From NCBI RefSeq assembly GCF_011801145.1, contig NZ_CP046172.1, positions 186,001-250,000 of the forward strand: 64,000 nucleotides of DNA, read 5' to 3'. Below are positions 1-10,784 of this stretch, piece by piece. The translations under genes were made by a program, and so were the position numbers. Source of the DNA: Nocardia arthritidis. GTDB taxonomy: Bacteria > Actinomycetota > Actinomycetes > Mycobacteriales > Mycobacteriaceae. Below the pieces are notes generated by a model. It was not told where the DNA came from. It did no database searches and saw only the letters and a list, made by a program, of their open reading frames with translations. Position 1 is the stretch's first letter. Each line of letters starts with the position of its first letter.

Positions 1-11
1 AGCATGAGTTC

Positions 12-1043
12 ATGACAGAAGCCGCCGCACCGGCCACTACGGCGGATGCTGAGTTGAGCGCGCTGGGCACGCCGCTGCGCAAGTTCCGCTTCGCCGCCGC
101 GGGCGAGGGGAACAAGCAGGAGGGCGGCGCGCGCAAGTTCATCCAAACGGCGCAGCAGGCCGAGGAATACGGCTACGACACCTTCGTGGTACCCGATCAC
201 CTCGGCGACCAGATCGGCCCGATCGCCGCGCTCGGCGCGCTGAGTCAGGCCACCGAGCGGATCCGGCTCGGAACCTCGGTGCTGGCCAACCCATTCCGCC
301 ACCCGGTGGTGCTGGCCAAGGATCTGGCCACCATCGACGTGCTGTCGAAGGGCCGGCTCGAGGTCGGCATCGGCGCGGGCTGGAAGCAGGACGAATTCGC
401 GGCCGCCGGAATCGAATACGAGCGGCCGGGGGTGCGGCTCGAACGACTGGACGAGGCGCTGACGATCCTGGACGTGCTGCTGCGCGGCCAGGAATGCAAT
501 TTCGACGGCAAGCACTACCAGGTGCACGGCATCAAGGGCACCCCGAGGCCGCGGCAGGGTCCGCGCCCGCCGATCTGCACCGGCGGCGGCGGTCCGCGCA
601 TGCTGCGCCTGGCGGCCAAGCACGCCGACATCATCTCCGTCGTTCCGGTGACGACGCAGAACGGCAAGGGTCTGCTCTCCAGCATCACCATCGATAAGGC
701 CATCGAGAAGGTCAACCTGATCAAGGAGGCCGCGGGGGACCGGTTCGCCGAGATCGAGCTGAACTGGGCCATCACCGCGGTCGTCATCACCGACGATCGG
801 GAGAAGACCGCGGAGATGGCGCTCAACGCGTTGGATAGGGGCCTTTCGCCCCTGCTCGAGGTCGACGTCAAGCTCTCGGTCGAAGACATCCTCGCCTCCC
901 CCTATGTGGCGATCGGTTCATTCGAGGAGATCGCCGAGCACATCAAGCGTGTGCGGCAACTCACGTCGATGTCGTATGTGGGTGTGTTCCCAACGCAAAT
1001 GGACGCTTTCGCGGGTGTGATCCCCCTGCTGCGGGACGAGTGA
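12..1043 (+). CDS. LLM-class F420-dependent oxidoreductase
   Basis: A 343-residue protein of the luciferase-like monooxygenase fold, in the subgroup that normally uses coenzyme F420. Visible family features are the N-terminal AEEYGYDTFVVPDHLGDQ segment, the RIRLGTSVLANPFRHPV strand-helix, the GRLEVGIGAGWKQDEF glycine-rich motif near residue 120, and a C-terminal segment ending in PLLRDE. The substrate cannot be told from sequence. The ATG at 12 is chosen because the ATG at 4 is in another frame and stops at once. The gene is complete and is followed by about 195 bases without a gene before fadD32, so it is probably transcribed separately. Family assignment is firm; function is not. Confidence 0.85.
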   Translation: MTEAAAPATTADAELSALGTPLRKFRFAAAGEGNKQEGGARKFIQTAQQAEEYGYDTFVVPDHLGDQIGPIAALGALSQATERIRLGTSVLANPFRHPVVLAKDLATIDVLSKGRLEVGIGAGWKQDEFAAAGIEYERPGVRLERLDEALTILDVLLRGQECNFDGKHYQVHGIKGTPRPRQGPRPPICTGGGGPRMLRLAAKHADIISVVPVTTQNGKGLLSSITIDKAIEKVNLIKEAAGDRFAEIELNWAITAVVITDDREKTAEMALNALDRGLSPLLEVDVKLSVEDILASPYVAIGSFEEIAEHIKRVRQLTSMSYVGVFPTQMDAFAGVIPLLRDE

Positions 1044-1238
1044 TCCGCTGTTCTCTGTAACATGACTGAGGTTTGAGAACATCTAGCCGATAGCGGTCAC
1101 CGCGCAGACCGCATTAATCTGCGAGCCTGCTCACGTATTTCGGAGCACCCGCGGGCGATAGCGAGTCGGGGCCTCACAGGTAACAAGCGGCGATGTCGCC
1201 GTATTGCTGCGATGTGCCTCGGAGGAGAAGAAGAAGGA

Positions 1239-3148
1239 ATGGAAGAGACTTTCGACGACTACCTGGACGAACACGGGAACATCCGGATTCCCGAAGGTCG
1301 CACCCTGGTCGATCACGTCGAGAAGCACACTCGCAACGACGCGAATACGTTGGCGTACCGCTACATCGACTACTCGCGTGAGCGCGACGGCGAGGTGCAC
1401 GAGCTCACTTGGCAACAGTTCGGGGTCCGGCTGCGCGCGGTGGCCGCTCGACTGCAGCAGGTGACCAACCCGGGCGACCGGGTCGCGATCCTGGCGCCGC
1501 AGGGTCTGGACTACGTGGTTTCCTTCTTCGCCGCGATTTACGCGGGCACCATCTCGGTGCCGCTGTTCGACCCGGACGAGCCCGGCCACACCGACCGCCT
1601 GCACGCGGTGCTCGGCGACTGCGAACCCGCGGCCATCCTCACCGCGAGCTCCTCCGCGGCGGGTGTGCGCCAGTTCTTCCGTTCGCTGCCCGCGCAGCAG
1701 CGTCCGCGCATCATCGCGGTGGACGCCATCCCGGACAGCGTCGGCGACACCTGGGTGCGGCCCGATATCGCCATCGACGATATCGCCTACCTGCAGTACA
1801 CCTCGGGCTCCACCCGGGTTCCGGCCGGTGTGGAGATCACCCACCGGGCCGTCGGCACGAACCTGCTGCAGATGGTCGACGCGATCAACCTGGACTGGAA
1901 TTCGCGCGGCGTCACCTGGCTGCCGCTGTTCCACGACATGGGTCTGCTGACGGTGATCCTGCCCGCGGTCGGCGGCAAGTACATCACCATCATGTCGCCG
2001 AGCGCGTTCGTCAGACGTCCGTACCGATGGATCAAGGAACTGGCCGCGGTCTCCGACGGCGCCGGAACCTTCGCCGCCGCACCGAATTTCGCATTCGAAC
2101 ACGCCGCGGCGCGCGGTCTGCCCAAGCCGGGGGAATCGCTCGATCTTTCGAATGTCATCGGCCTGATCAACGGCTCCGAGCCGGTGACCACCTCGTCGAT
2201 GAAGAAGTTCAACGAGGCCTTCGCGCCGTACGGCCTGCCCAAGACGGCGATCAAACCCTGCTACGGCATGGCCGAGGCCACCCTCTTCGTCTCCGCGACC
2301 AAGGCCGAGGACGAGGCCAAGGTCACCTACGTGGACCGCGTCGAGCTCAACGCGGGCCGGATGGTGCCGGTCGAGCCCTCGGCCGAGAATGCAATCGCGC
2401 AGGTGAGCTGCGGTTATGTCGCGCTTTCGCAGTGGGCCGTTATCGTCGATCCGGAGTCGGTGGAGACCGGCGGCCGCGAGGTGCCGGACGGGCACGTCGG
2501 CGAGATCTGGCTGCACGGCAACAATATGGGCATCGGCTACTGGGGTCGCCCGGACGAGACCGCCAAAACCTTCCACAACCGGGTCGTGCACCGGCTGCCC
2601 GCCAACAGCCACGCGGAAGGCGCTGAGCCGGAAGCGAATTGGATGCGCACCGGCGACTACGGCGTCTACTACGACGGCGAGCTGTACATCACCGGCCGGG
2701 TGAAGGACCTGGTGATCGTCGACGGCCGCAACCACTACCCGCAGGATCTCGAGTTCTCCGCGCAGGAGGCGAGCAAGGCGCTGCGGCCCGGATTCGTCGC
2801 CGCGTTCTCGGTGCCCGCGAACCAGCTGCCCGCCCTCGTTTTCGAGCAGGGTAGCCACTCGGGCTGAAATTCGACGCCGACGACGCCTCCGAGCAGCTGG
2901 TGATCGTCGCCGAGCGCGGACCTGGTGCGGGCAAGGCCGATCCGCTGCCGATCGCCGACGCGGTGCGCGGGGCCATCTCCCAGCGACACGGCGTCACCGT
3001 GCGCGACGTACTGTTGGTGCCCGCGGGCTCGATTCCGCGGACCTCCAGCGGCAAGATCGCGCGGCGCGCCTGCAAGACTGCTTACTTGGAGGGGACGCTG
3101 CGCGGTGGTTACACCCAGCAGTCGTTCCCCGATGCACCCGAGGAGTGA
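1239..3148 (+). pseudogene. fadD32: FadD32 long-chain fatty-acid AMP ligase, interrupted by a 1-base frameshift
   Basis: FadD32 activates the meromycolic acid as acyl-AMP and loads it on the N-terminal ACP of Pks13. The first reading frame (from ATG 1239, with GGAGGAG at 1220-1226) has the adenylation core [33 protein letters not shown] and the hinge [21 protein letters not shown], then stops at TGA 2865-2867. The family C-terminus continues in the -1 frame (GLKFDADD to the end at 3148, including [14 protein letters not shown]). Restoring one base in the CTCGGGC run at 2859-2864 gives 636 residues, matching the usual length near 637. A 9-codon longer start at 1212 is less likely. It lies upstream of pks13 and accD4 as in other Corynebacteriales. 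An essential gene broken this way suggests sequencing error. Confidence 0.88.
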
Positions 3149-3233
3149 ACCAGCAAGGGCTGGCTCGACACTTATCCGCCGAGCGTCAGTTCCACGGCGC
3201 GGCCGGTACGCAGACAGGTAGCTTGAGGAATTG

Positions 3234-6200
3234 ATGGCTGACAACGAGGGCACGCCCCAGACCGAAATCGTTCCCGCCGCCGCTGATGCGGTCGTGGCGG
3301 GAACGTCCGACTTCCTTGTCGGCAACGAGGCGCTGAAAACCGGTGCCACCACGGGTATTTCCGTGTCCGAATTGCGTGAGTGGATGCGCCGGTGGATCGC
3401 CGACGCGACCGCGCAGCCGCTCGAGCAGATCACGGTCGACCGGCCGATGGAGGAATTCGGCCTGGCCTCCCGGGATATGCTCGCGCTCGGCGGCGACCTC
3501 GAGGACGTCACCGGCGTCGTCGTCACCGCGACCGTCGCATACCAGCATCCGACCATCGCGGCGCTGGCGGAGCGGATCATCAACGGTGAGCCGGAGGTGC
3601 CGGAGGAGTCCGCGGACGACGCCTTCTACGCGTCGTACACGCCGGGCGAGGCACACGATATCGCCATCGTCGGTCTGTCCACCCGGCTGCCGGGTGCGGG
3701 CGATACGCCGGAGTCGACGTGGGAGTTTTTGATCAATCGCGGTGATGCGATTCGGGAGCGGCCGGAGGGGCGGTGGTCGGAATTCACCAGTGATCCGGCC
3801 GTGTCCGCGAAAGTGGCCGAACACAATACGCGTGGCGGCTACCTCGATCAGGAGGTCGTCAAGTCCTTCGACGCGGAATTCTTCGCGATGTCGCCGATCG
3901 AGGTCGAGCGCGTCGATCCGCAACAGCGGTTGATGATGGAGCTGACGTGGGAGGCGTTGGAGCACGCCAGGATCCCCGCGAGCAGCCTCAGGGGCGAGCC
4001 GGTCGGCGTCTTCATCGGTACTTCCACCAGCGATTTCCAGCTGATCGCCGCACTGTCCCTCGGGGAAGAGGATGCTGGAGCACCCGCCTCGGCCGCGGCC
4101 TACGGCCTGACCGGTAGTTCCTCCGGCATCATCTCCAACCGGATCTCCTACTTCTACGATTTCCGTGGCCCCTCGGTCGCCGTCGATACCGCGTGCTCGT
4201 CCACGCTGGTGGCGGTGCATCAGGCGGTGCGCGCGCTGCGTGAGGGCGACGCCGATCTCGCCCTGGCGGGCGGCGTCAACATGCTTCTCGCACCGATGAT
4301 CACGCTCGGCTTCGACTCGATCGGCGCGGTCGCGAAGGACGGCCGGATCAAGGCCTTCTCCTCGGATGCCGACGGCATGGTTCGTTCCGAGGGCGCAGGT
4401 TTGATCGTGCTCAAGCGGTTGGTCGATGCCGAGCGCGATGGCGATCGGATTCTCGGGGTTATCAAAGGTTCGGCGGTCAATAGCGACGGCCGGTCGAACG
4501 GCATTGTCGCGCCGAATCCGGAAGCCCAGGCCGATGTGTTGCGGCGGGCGTATCGAGATGCGGGTATAAGGCCGTCGGATGTCGACTATATCGAGGCGCA
4601 CGGTACCGGCACTCTGATCGGCGACCCGATCGAGGCCGAGGCGCTCGGTAAGGTGGTCGGCCGCGGTCGCGACGACGACAGGCCCGCGCTGCTCGGCTCG
4701 GCCAAGACGAACTTCGGTCACCTGGAGTCCGGTGCGGGTGCGGCCAGCCTGGCCAAGGTGCTGATGGCGTTCCAGCACAACGTGATTCCGCCGAGCATCA
4801 ACTTCGCGGGTCCGAACCCTTACATCCCGTTCGAACAGTCGCATCTGCAGGTGGTCACCGAGCCGACCGAGTTCCCGCGCTACAGCGGCGTTGCGACCGT
4901 TGGTATTTCGGGCTTCGGCTTCGGCGGTACCAATGCGCACGTCGTGGTGCAGGAATACGTGGCGACGCCGGTGGTGCCCGAGGTGACGGCCGAGGCCGAC
5001 GGCGATATCGAGACCACCGATGTGGTCGCCGAGGCGGAAGCCATTGTGGCGCAGCCCGAACCGGAGTGGTCGGCCGAGCGCACCGAACCGCTGCCGGTGA
5101 TCATCGCGGTGTCCGGCTACCTGCCGTCGCGCCGCCGTCGCGCCGCCGCCGAACTGGCCGACTGGCTGGAAAGCGATGCGGGACAGGCGACTCCGCTGGC
5201 GGATGTGGCGCGGTCGCTGGCCAAGCGCAGCCACTGGCGCTCGCGCGGCGTCGTGCTGGCGCAGACGCATGAGGAGGCCATCGCCGGGTTGCGCGCCATC
5301 GCGGCCGGTAAGCCGGGCACCGGCGTATTCACCGCCGACTCGCCCGCCACCCTCGGCCCGGTGTGGGTGCTCGCCGGATTCGGTGCGCAGCACCGCAAGA
5401 TGGGCAAGCAGCTCTACCAAGAGAATTCGATCTTCCGCAAGGCCGTCGACGAGGTCGACGAGCTGGTACAGGACGAGGCGGGCTACTCGATCCGGGAGAT
5501 GTTCCTGGACGACGCACAGGACTACAACGTCGGCACCTCGCAGGTCGGCATCTTCACCATCCAGATCGGTCTCGCCGCGGTGCTGCGCGCGCACGGCGCG
5601 GAACCCGAAGCGGTGGTCGGCCATTCGATGGGCGAGGTCGCGGGCGCGTACCTCGCGGGCGGGTTGAACCTGGAAGACGCCGTTCGCGTCATCTGCGCGC
5701 GTTCGCGCCTGATGGGCGAGGGCGAGGCGATGATCTCCGACGCCGACGTGCGGAATATGGCGATCGTCGAGCTCAGCGCCGCCGATATCGAGCAGCTGCT
5801 CGCGGAGTACCCGGAGGTCGAGACCGCGGTATTCGCCGCGCCGACCAACACCGTGATCGGCGGCCCCAAGGATCAGGTCGAGGCGATCGTCGCGCAGGTC
5901 GAGGCGGCGGGCAAATTCGCGCGCATCCTGCCGACCCGCGGCGCGGGCCACACCTCGCAGATGGATCCGCTGCTGGGCGAGCTGGCCGCCGAGCTGGCGG
6001 GTATCGAGCCGAGCAAACTGAAGGCCGGCCTGTACTCGACGGTCAACAAGGAAGAGTTCTACCGGCCCGGCCACGACCCGGTGCATAACGAGGACTACTG
6101 GGTCAAGAACATGCGCCACGCGGTGTACTTCACCAACGCGGTGAAGCTCGCCGTCGACACCGGGTACACCACCTTCCTGGAGCTGGCCCCGAATTCCGTT

Positions 6201-8549
6201 GCGCTGATGCAGGTTCTGGGCACCACCTACGCGGCCGGACTGCACGACGCGCAGCTGATCCCGACCCTCAAGCGCAAGGAGGACGAGGCGGCGGGCGTCA
6301 TCGCCGCGCTGGCTCAGCTGTACGTGCACGGCCACAAGGTGGACCTGCCGTCGCTGCTGCCCGCGGGCGAGTACGCCGACATTCCGCGAACCACGTTCCT
6401 GCGCAAGGAATTCTGGCCGAAGGTGCGGATGTCCAGCAGCGGCAGCGCCCGGGTGCCCGGCTCGCATGTCGCGCTGCCGGACGGACGCCACGTCTGGGAG
6501 GTGCAGGCCGCGGCGGTGACCGATGCGGCCGAGCTGGTGAAAGCGGCTGCGGCGCAGGTGCTCAGCGATGTTTCGCTCGGCGCGTCGATCCCGCATGCTG
6601 CGGTCCCCGGCGCCGGGACGCTGACCACCACGCTCACCCCGCATCCGGGTGGTGCGTCGGTGCAGGTACATGCCAAGGAGGGCAACGCTTTCCGGCTGCT
6701 GCTCGACGCGGTGGTCAGTTCCGGCGCACCGCTGCCCGAACCTGTTGTGGCGCAAGCGGTTCCGGCGGTCGAGGAGCAGGCGGCCGATCTGGAGGTCATC
6801 GAGACCTTCGGTGATCGCTGGGATCCGAACGGCAGCCAGACCCTGGAGGCCCGGCTCGCGCTGATCGTCGCCGAATCCATGGGCTACGCGGTCGAGGATC
6901 TGCCGATGGAGATCCCGCTGATGGAACTCGGCCTGGATTCGCTGATGGCCATGCGCATCAAGAACCGGGTCGAATACGAATTCGATATCCCGCAGCTGCA
7001 GATCTCCGCCGTGCGCGACGCGAACCTGACCGAGGTCGGCAAGGTGCTGCGCTACGCCGTCGACCACCGCGACGAGGTCCAGGCCATGGCCGATAAGCAG
7101 GCCTCGGGCGAGGCCGGGGAGCTCGGTGCGGGTGGCGATTTCGTCACCGCGGCACGGGCGGCGCTCGCGGCGGGCGAGGATCCGGCGGCCGCGGTGAAGG
7201 ATGCGGCCGGGGTTACCGAAAGCGTTGCGGCCGAGGCGGATTCGCAGGTTGTCGCGGATTCGGTGAGCGAGCCGAATAGCGCTGGGGCTGAAGCGGTTTC
7301 GCCTTCGGCGTCGACCGACGCTGTGGCCCCGGACGCCGCGCGCGCGGCCGAGGTTGCCGCACCGACTGATTCGCCTGCGGCGCAGGAGCCCGTCGCGCCC
7401 GCGACGCCACTGCCCATCGAGGCGGCCGCGGTCTTCGCCGATGCCGAATCGCCCAACGATGACGACAATGTGCCGCCGCGCGATGCGGCCGAGCGGTTGG
7501 CGTTCGGCACCTGGGCGGTGGTCACCGGTAAGTCGGCGGGTGGCATCTTCAATACGCTGCCGATTCTCGAGGAGGAGGTCGCCGAGAAGTTGGCGGCGCG
7601 ACTCACCGAGCGGGTCGGCGCCGAGATCACGGTTGACGATGTGCTCGATTCGGAGACCATCGAGGAGTTGGCCAACGTCGTTCGTGAGTTGCAGGACAGC
7701 GGTGCCGATCTGGACGGCTTCATTCGTCCGCTGCGGCCACGGGCCGAGGGTTCGAATGCGGTGCCGGTCTTCGTCTTTCACCCGGCGGGCGGCAATACCC
7801 TGGTCTACGAACCACTGTTGAAGCGACTGCCCGCGGGCACCCCGATGTACGGCTTCGAGCGTGTCGAGGGTTCCATCGAGGAACGGGCTCGCCAATACCT
7901 GCCGGAGCTGCGCAAGATTCAGGGCGATGGCCCGTACGTGCTGTACGGCTGGTCGCTCGGTGCGGTGCTCGCGCTGCAGGTCGGTCAGCTGCTGCGAGCC
8001 GAGGGCGCGACCGTCGAGTTCGTCGGTCTGATTGATCTGGCCAGGACGGTCGAGGACGAGGACAACAGTCCGGAAGAGCGGATCCGCCGCATCGAGCGCT
8101 ACCAGGCCTTCGCCAAGAAGACCTATGGCGTGCAGGGCGAATTGGATCGGGAAACGCTGGAGAAACTGGCAGCGGCCGACGACGCCCAGCAGTTCAAGAT
8201 GATCAGCGATCTGATCAAGATGAGCGATGCGAAGATCCCGGGTGGCGTGCTCGAGCATCAGAAGACATCGTGGGTCGAAAACCGTGCGCTGCAACAGGTT
8301 CGGCCGAGTCGCTACGACGGGAATGTCGTGCTCTACCTCGCGGACCGCTATCACGACGGTGCGATCGAGCTGGAGCCGCGTTTCGCCCACCGCCGACCCA
8401 ACGGTGGCTGGGACGAATACATCGAGAACCTCGAAATCATCCACATCCCAGGCGATCACCTCCAGATCGTCGACGAACCGCGCGTCGCCAGAATCGGCGC
8501 CGACCTGACCGCCAAGCTGGCGGAAATCGAGGCGAAAGGGGCCAAGTGA
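3234..8549 (+). CDS. pks13: Pks13 mycolic acid condensing polyketide synthase
   Basis: Catalyses the final Claisen-type condensation of meromycolate and carboxyacyl chains to the mycolate precursor. About 1771 residues with the Pks13 order ACP-KS-AT-ACP-TE: ACP serine in GLASRDM (about residue 79), ketosynthase from [14 protein letters not shown] with active cysteine in DTACSST (about 321) and His motifs EAHGTGT and NFGHLE, acyltransferase GHSMGEV (Ser about 798), second [12 protein letters not shown] (about 1236), an Ala/Glu-rich linker, and thioesterase GWSLGA (Ser about 1574). There are no KR, DH or ER domains, as expected. ATG 3234 is preferred over TTG 3231 because GAGGA at 3225-3229 is better spaced. 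It follows fadD32 by 85 bases and overlaps accD4 by 4. Confidence 0.97.
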   Translation: MADNEGTPQTEIVPAAADAVVAGTSDFLVGNEALKTGATTGISVSELREWMRRWIADATAQPLEQITVDRPMEEFGLASRDMLALGGDLEDVTGVVVTATVAYQHPTIAALAERIINGEPEVPEESADDAFYASYTPGEAHDIAIVGLSTRLPGAGDTPESTWEFLINRGDAIRERPEGRWSEFTSDPAVSAKVAEHNTRGGYLDQEVVKSFDAEFFAMSPIEVERVDPQQRLMMELTWEALEHARIPASSLRGEPVGVFIGTSTSDFQLIAALSLGEEDAGAPASAAAYGLTGSSSGIISNRISYFYDFRGPSVAVDTACSSTLVAVHQAVRALREGDADLALAGGVNMLLAPMITLGFDSIGAVAKDGRIKAFSSDADGMVRSEGAGLIVLKRLVDAERDGDRILGVIKGSAVNSDGRSNGIVAPNPEAQADVLRRAYRDAGIRPSDVDYIEAHGTGTLIGDPIEAEALGKVVGRGRDDDRPALLGSAKTNFGHLESGAGAASLAKVLMAFQHNVIPPSINFAGPNPYIPFEQSHLQVVTEPTEFPRYSGVATVGISGFGFGGTNAHVVVQEYVATPVVPEVTAEADGDIETTDVVAEAEAIVAQPEPEWSAERTEPLPVIIAVSGYLPSRRRRAAAELADWLESDAGQATPLADVARSLAKRSHWRSRGVVLAQTHEEAIAGLRAIAAGKPGTGVFTADSPATLGPVWVLAGFGAQHRKMGKQLYQENSIFRKAVDEVDELVQDEAGYSIREMFLDDAQDYNVGTSQVGIFTIQIGLAAVLRAHGAEPEAVVGHSMGEVAGAYLAGGLNLEDAVRVICARSRLMGEGEAMISDADVRNMAIVELSAADIEQLLAEYPEVETAVFAAPTNTVIGGPKDQVEAIVAQVEAAGKFARILPTRGAGHTSQMDPLLGELAAELAGIEPSKLKAGLYSTVNKEEFYRPGHDPVHNEDYWVKNMRHAVYFTNAVKLAVDTGYTTFLELAPNSVALMQVLGTTYAAGLHDAQLIPTLKRKEDEAAGVIAALAQLYVHGHKVDLPSLLPAGEYADIPRTTFLRKEFWPKVRMSSSGSARVPGSHVALPDGRHVWEVQAAAVTDAAELVKAAAAQVLSDVSLGASIPHAAVPGAGTLTTTLTPHPGGASVQVHAKEGNAFRLLLDAVVSSGAPLPEPVVAQAVPAVEEQAADLEVIETFGDRWDPNGSQTLEARLALIVAESMGYAVEDLPMEIPLMELGLDSLMAMRIKNRVEYEFDIPQLQISAVRDANLTEVGKVLRYAVDHRDEVQAMADKQASGEAGELGAGGDFVTAARAALAAGEDPAAAVKDAAGVTESVAAEADSQVVADSVSEPNSAGAEAVSPSASTDAVAPDAARAAEVAAPTDSPAAQEPVAPATPLPIEAAAVFADAESPNDDDNVPPRDAAERLAFGTWAVVTGKSAGGIFNTLPILEEEVAEKLAARLTERVGAEITVDDVLDSETIEELANVVRELQDSGADLDGFIRPLRPRAEGSNAVPVFVFHPAGGNTLVYEPLLKRLPAGTPMYGFERVEGSIEERARQYLPELRKIQGDGPYVLYGWSLGAVLALQVGQLLRAEGATVEFVGLIDLARTVEDEDNSPEERIRRIERYQAFAKKTYGVQGELDRETLEKLAAADDAQQFKMISDLIKMSDAKIPGGVLEHQKTSWVENRALQQVRPSRYDGNVVLYLADRYHDGAIELEPRFAHRRPNGGWDEYIENLEIIHIPGDHLQIVDEPRVARIGADLTAKLAEIEAKGAK

Positions 8550-10090
8550 GCACCACTGCCGAGAAACTCGCCGATCTGCGAAAGCGCCTCGAGTTAGCGC
8601 AGGAGCCGGCGGGTGAAGCGGGGGTAGCCAAGCGGGCGAAGAAGGGTATTCCCAGCGCCCGCGAGCGGATCAATATGCTGCTGGATCCCGGCACCTTCGT
8701 GGAAATCGGTGCGCTGGTGCGTAAGCCCGGTGATCCGTCGGCGCTCTACGGCGACGGCGTTGTCACCGGGCACGGTCTGGTCGACGGCCGTCCGGTCGCG
8801 GTGTTCTCGCACGATCAGACCGTGTACGGCGGTTCGGTCGGTGAGATGTTCGGCCGCAAGGTCGCCGGGATCATGGAGTACGCGGCGCGGGTCGGCTGCC
8901 CGGTGGTCGGCATCAACGATTCGGGTGGCGCCCGCGTGCAGGAGGCGGTCACGTCGCTGGCCTGGTATGCCGAGCTGGGCCGCCGCCAGGAACCGCTATC
9001 CGGTCTGGTGCCGCAGATTTCGATGATCCTCGGCAAGTGCGCGGGTGGCGCGGTGTATGCCCCGATCAACACCGATGTGGTGGTGGCGACCGAGGAGGCG
9101 TACATGTTCGTCACCGGCCCCAAGGTGATTCGCGAGGTCACTGGCGAGGATGTGAGCCTGGAGGAGCTCGGCGGCGCGCAGAGCCAGGCCGAGTACGGCA
9201 ATATCCACCACGTCGCCAAGGATGAAAAGGCGGCGTTCGAGTGGGTGCGCGACTATCTGAGCTATCTGCCCACCAGCTGCCAGGAATTGGCGCCGATTGT
9301 CAATCCGGGTCTGGAGCCGGAGGTCACCGAGAGCGACCTGGAGCTGAATTCGCTTGTGCCGGATTCGGATAACGCCGGGTACGACATGCACGACATCCTG
9401 TTGCGCATCTTCGACGACGGCGCCTTCCACGAGGTCGGCGCCTCGGCCGGCCGCAATATAATCACCGGATTCGCGCGGGTGGACGGCCGCAGCGTCGGTG
9501 TGGTGGCGAATCAGCCGATGGTGTACGCGGGTGCGCTCGATGCCAGGGCCTCGGATAAGGCGGCGCATTTCGTGCGGCTGTGCGACGCGTTCGAGATTCC
9601 GCTGGTGTTCGTTGTCGATACGCCCGGCTTCCTACCCGGTGTGGAACAGGAGAAGATCGGCGTCATCAAACGCGGCGGCCGATTCCTGTTCTCCTTCGTC
9701 GAGGCGACGGTGCCGAAGGTGACCGTGGTGATCCGCAAATCGTACGGCGGCGGTTATGCCGTGATGGGTTCGAAACAGCTTGGCGCGGACGTGAATTTGG
9801 CGTGGCCCACCGCGCGCATCGCGGTGATGGGCGCGGAGAGCGCGGTCAGCCTGATCGGCGGCAAGCAAATCGAGGCCGCTCCCGAGGAGCAGCGGGCGGC
9901 CATGCGCCAGCAGATGATCGACTTCTACAACGCCACCATGGCGACGCCGTGGGTCGCGGCCGAACGCGGCTATATCGATGCCGTCATCGAACCGTCGGCG
10001 ACCAGGCTGGAGCTGCGCCGCGCCCTGAAGTTGTTGCGCGACAAGCAGCTTGCCCGCAACCCGCGCAAGCACCACCTGCTGCCGCTCTAG
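8546..10090 (+). CDS. accD4: AccD4 acyl-CoA carboxylase beta subunit
   Basis: Carboxyltransferase subunit (514 residues) of the long-chain acyl-CoA carboxylase that makes the carboxylated alpha-chain for Pks13. The carboxyltransferase N and C halves are both present: [57 protein letters not shown], and a C-terminal [16 protein letters not shown] typical of the family. The start is GTG 8546, overlapping the pks13 stop by four bases (GTGA), which points to translational coupling. An upstream in-frame extension lies inside pks13 and was rejected. Biotin carboxylase and small epsilon subunits are not in this window. Confidence 0.95.
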   Translation: MSTTAEKLADLRKRLELAQEPAGEAGVAKRAKKGIPSARERINMLLDPGTFVEIGALVRKPGDPSALYGDGVVTGHGLVDGRPVAVFSHDQTVYGGSVGEMFGRKVAGIMEYAARVGCPVVGINDSGGARVQEAVTSLAWYAELGRRQEPLSGLVPQISMILGKCAGGAVYAPINTDVVVATEEAYMFVTGPKVIREVTGEDVSLEELGGAQSQAEYGNIHHVAKDEKAAFEWVRDYLSYLPTSCQELAPIVNPGLEPEVTESDLELNSLVPDSDNAGYDMHDILLRIFDDGAFHEVGASAGRNIITGFARVDGRSVGVVANQPMVYAGALDARASDKAAHFVRLCDAFEIPLVFVVDTPGFLPGVEQEKIGVIKRGGRFLFSFVEATVPKVTVVIRKSYGGGYAVMGSKQLGADVNLAWPTARIAVMGAESAVSLIGGKQIEAAPEEQRAAMRQQMIDFYNATMATPWVAAERGYIDAVIEPSATRLELRRALKLLRDKQLARNPRKHHLLPL

Positions 10091-10097
10091 GGATTGC

Positions 10098-10132
10098 GAA
10101 CGGGCCGTAACCCGGTGAGGTACGGCCCGTTC
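10098..10132. terminator. Bidirectional hairpin terminator between accD4 and ppi
   Basis: A 12-bp perfect inverted repeat (GAACGGGCCGTA and its complement) around an 11-base loop sits in the 51 bases between two convergent stop codons. No clear T tract follows, so termination is inferred from position and stem strength. Confidence 0.7.
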
Positions 10133-10141
10133 CGCGAATTG

Positions 10142-10639
10142 TCAGCCGATCGAAGCGGATTCGATGACGACGTCATCGACCGGAACGTCCTGGTGCATAC
10201 CCGCCGAAGAGGTGGCGACGCCGGCGATCTTGTCGACCACCTCGCTGCCCTCCGTCACGGTGCCGAACACCGCGTAACCCCAACCGGACGGGGTCGGTGC
10301 GGAGTGGTTCAGGAAATCGTTGTCGGCGACGTTGATGAAGAACTGCGCGGTGGCCGAGTGCGGGTCGTTGGTGCGCGCCATCGCGACGGTGTACTTGTTG
10401 TTCTTCAGGCCGTTGTTGGCCTCGTTCTGAATCGGGGCCTGGGTGCCCTTCTGCTTCATCTCCGGGGTGAAGCCGCCGCCCTGAATCATGAAGCCCGGGA
10501 TGACGCGGTGGAAGATGGTGCCGCTGTAATGGCCGGAGTTCACGTAGTCCACGAAGTTGCGCACGGTGTTGGGCGCCTTCGCGTCGTCCAGATCCAGGAC
10601 GATTTTTCCGTAGTTCGTCTCGAGATTCACCTTGGTCAT
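10142..10639 (-). CDS. Cyclophilin-type peptidyl-prolyl cis-trans isomerase
   Basis: A 165-residue single-domain cyclophilin that catalyses proline isomerisation in the cytosol; no signal peptide or membrane segment. The catalytic signature [14 protein letters not shown] (with the key Arg) is present, as are [10 protein letters not shown] and the substrate-pocket tryptophan in SGWGYAVFG. The ATG at 10639 has an AGGG-type ribosome site. It is convergent with accD4 and divergent from the emb gene at 10785. Similar to PpiA/PpiB of mycobacteria; which of these it corresponds to is not decided. Confidence 0.93.
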   Translation of the reverse strand: MTKVNLETNYGKIVLDLDDAKAPNTVRNFVDYVNSGHYSGTIFHRVIPGFMIQGGGFTPEMKQKGTQAPIQNEANNGLKNNKYTVAMARTNDPHSATAQFFINVADNDFLNHSAPTPSGWGYAVFGTVTEGSEVVDKIAGVATSSAGMHQDVPVDDVVIESASIG

Positions 10640-10784
10640 ATCCCTACCCTTTCATGCCGGTCTGTTATCGACCCAGCGAAGTCACGTTTGGCGTCCCTCA
10701 GTTGGGAGGCTACGAGCGGGGTCGTGCGCAAACCCTTCGCGGCGAAGCCACGGTGATCAAATCCACCAGCTAGCATTGCCAATC

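Noticed and set aside
1131..2858. A 575-residue minus-strand frame over fadD32
   Set aside because: Same antisense shadow pattern; fadD32 motifs are unambiguous on the plus strand.
3186..8459. A 1757-residue open frame antisense to pks13
   Set aside because: Composition is Arg/His/Gly-rich with no domains; it is the codon-bias shadow of the high-GC pks13 gene.
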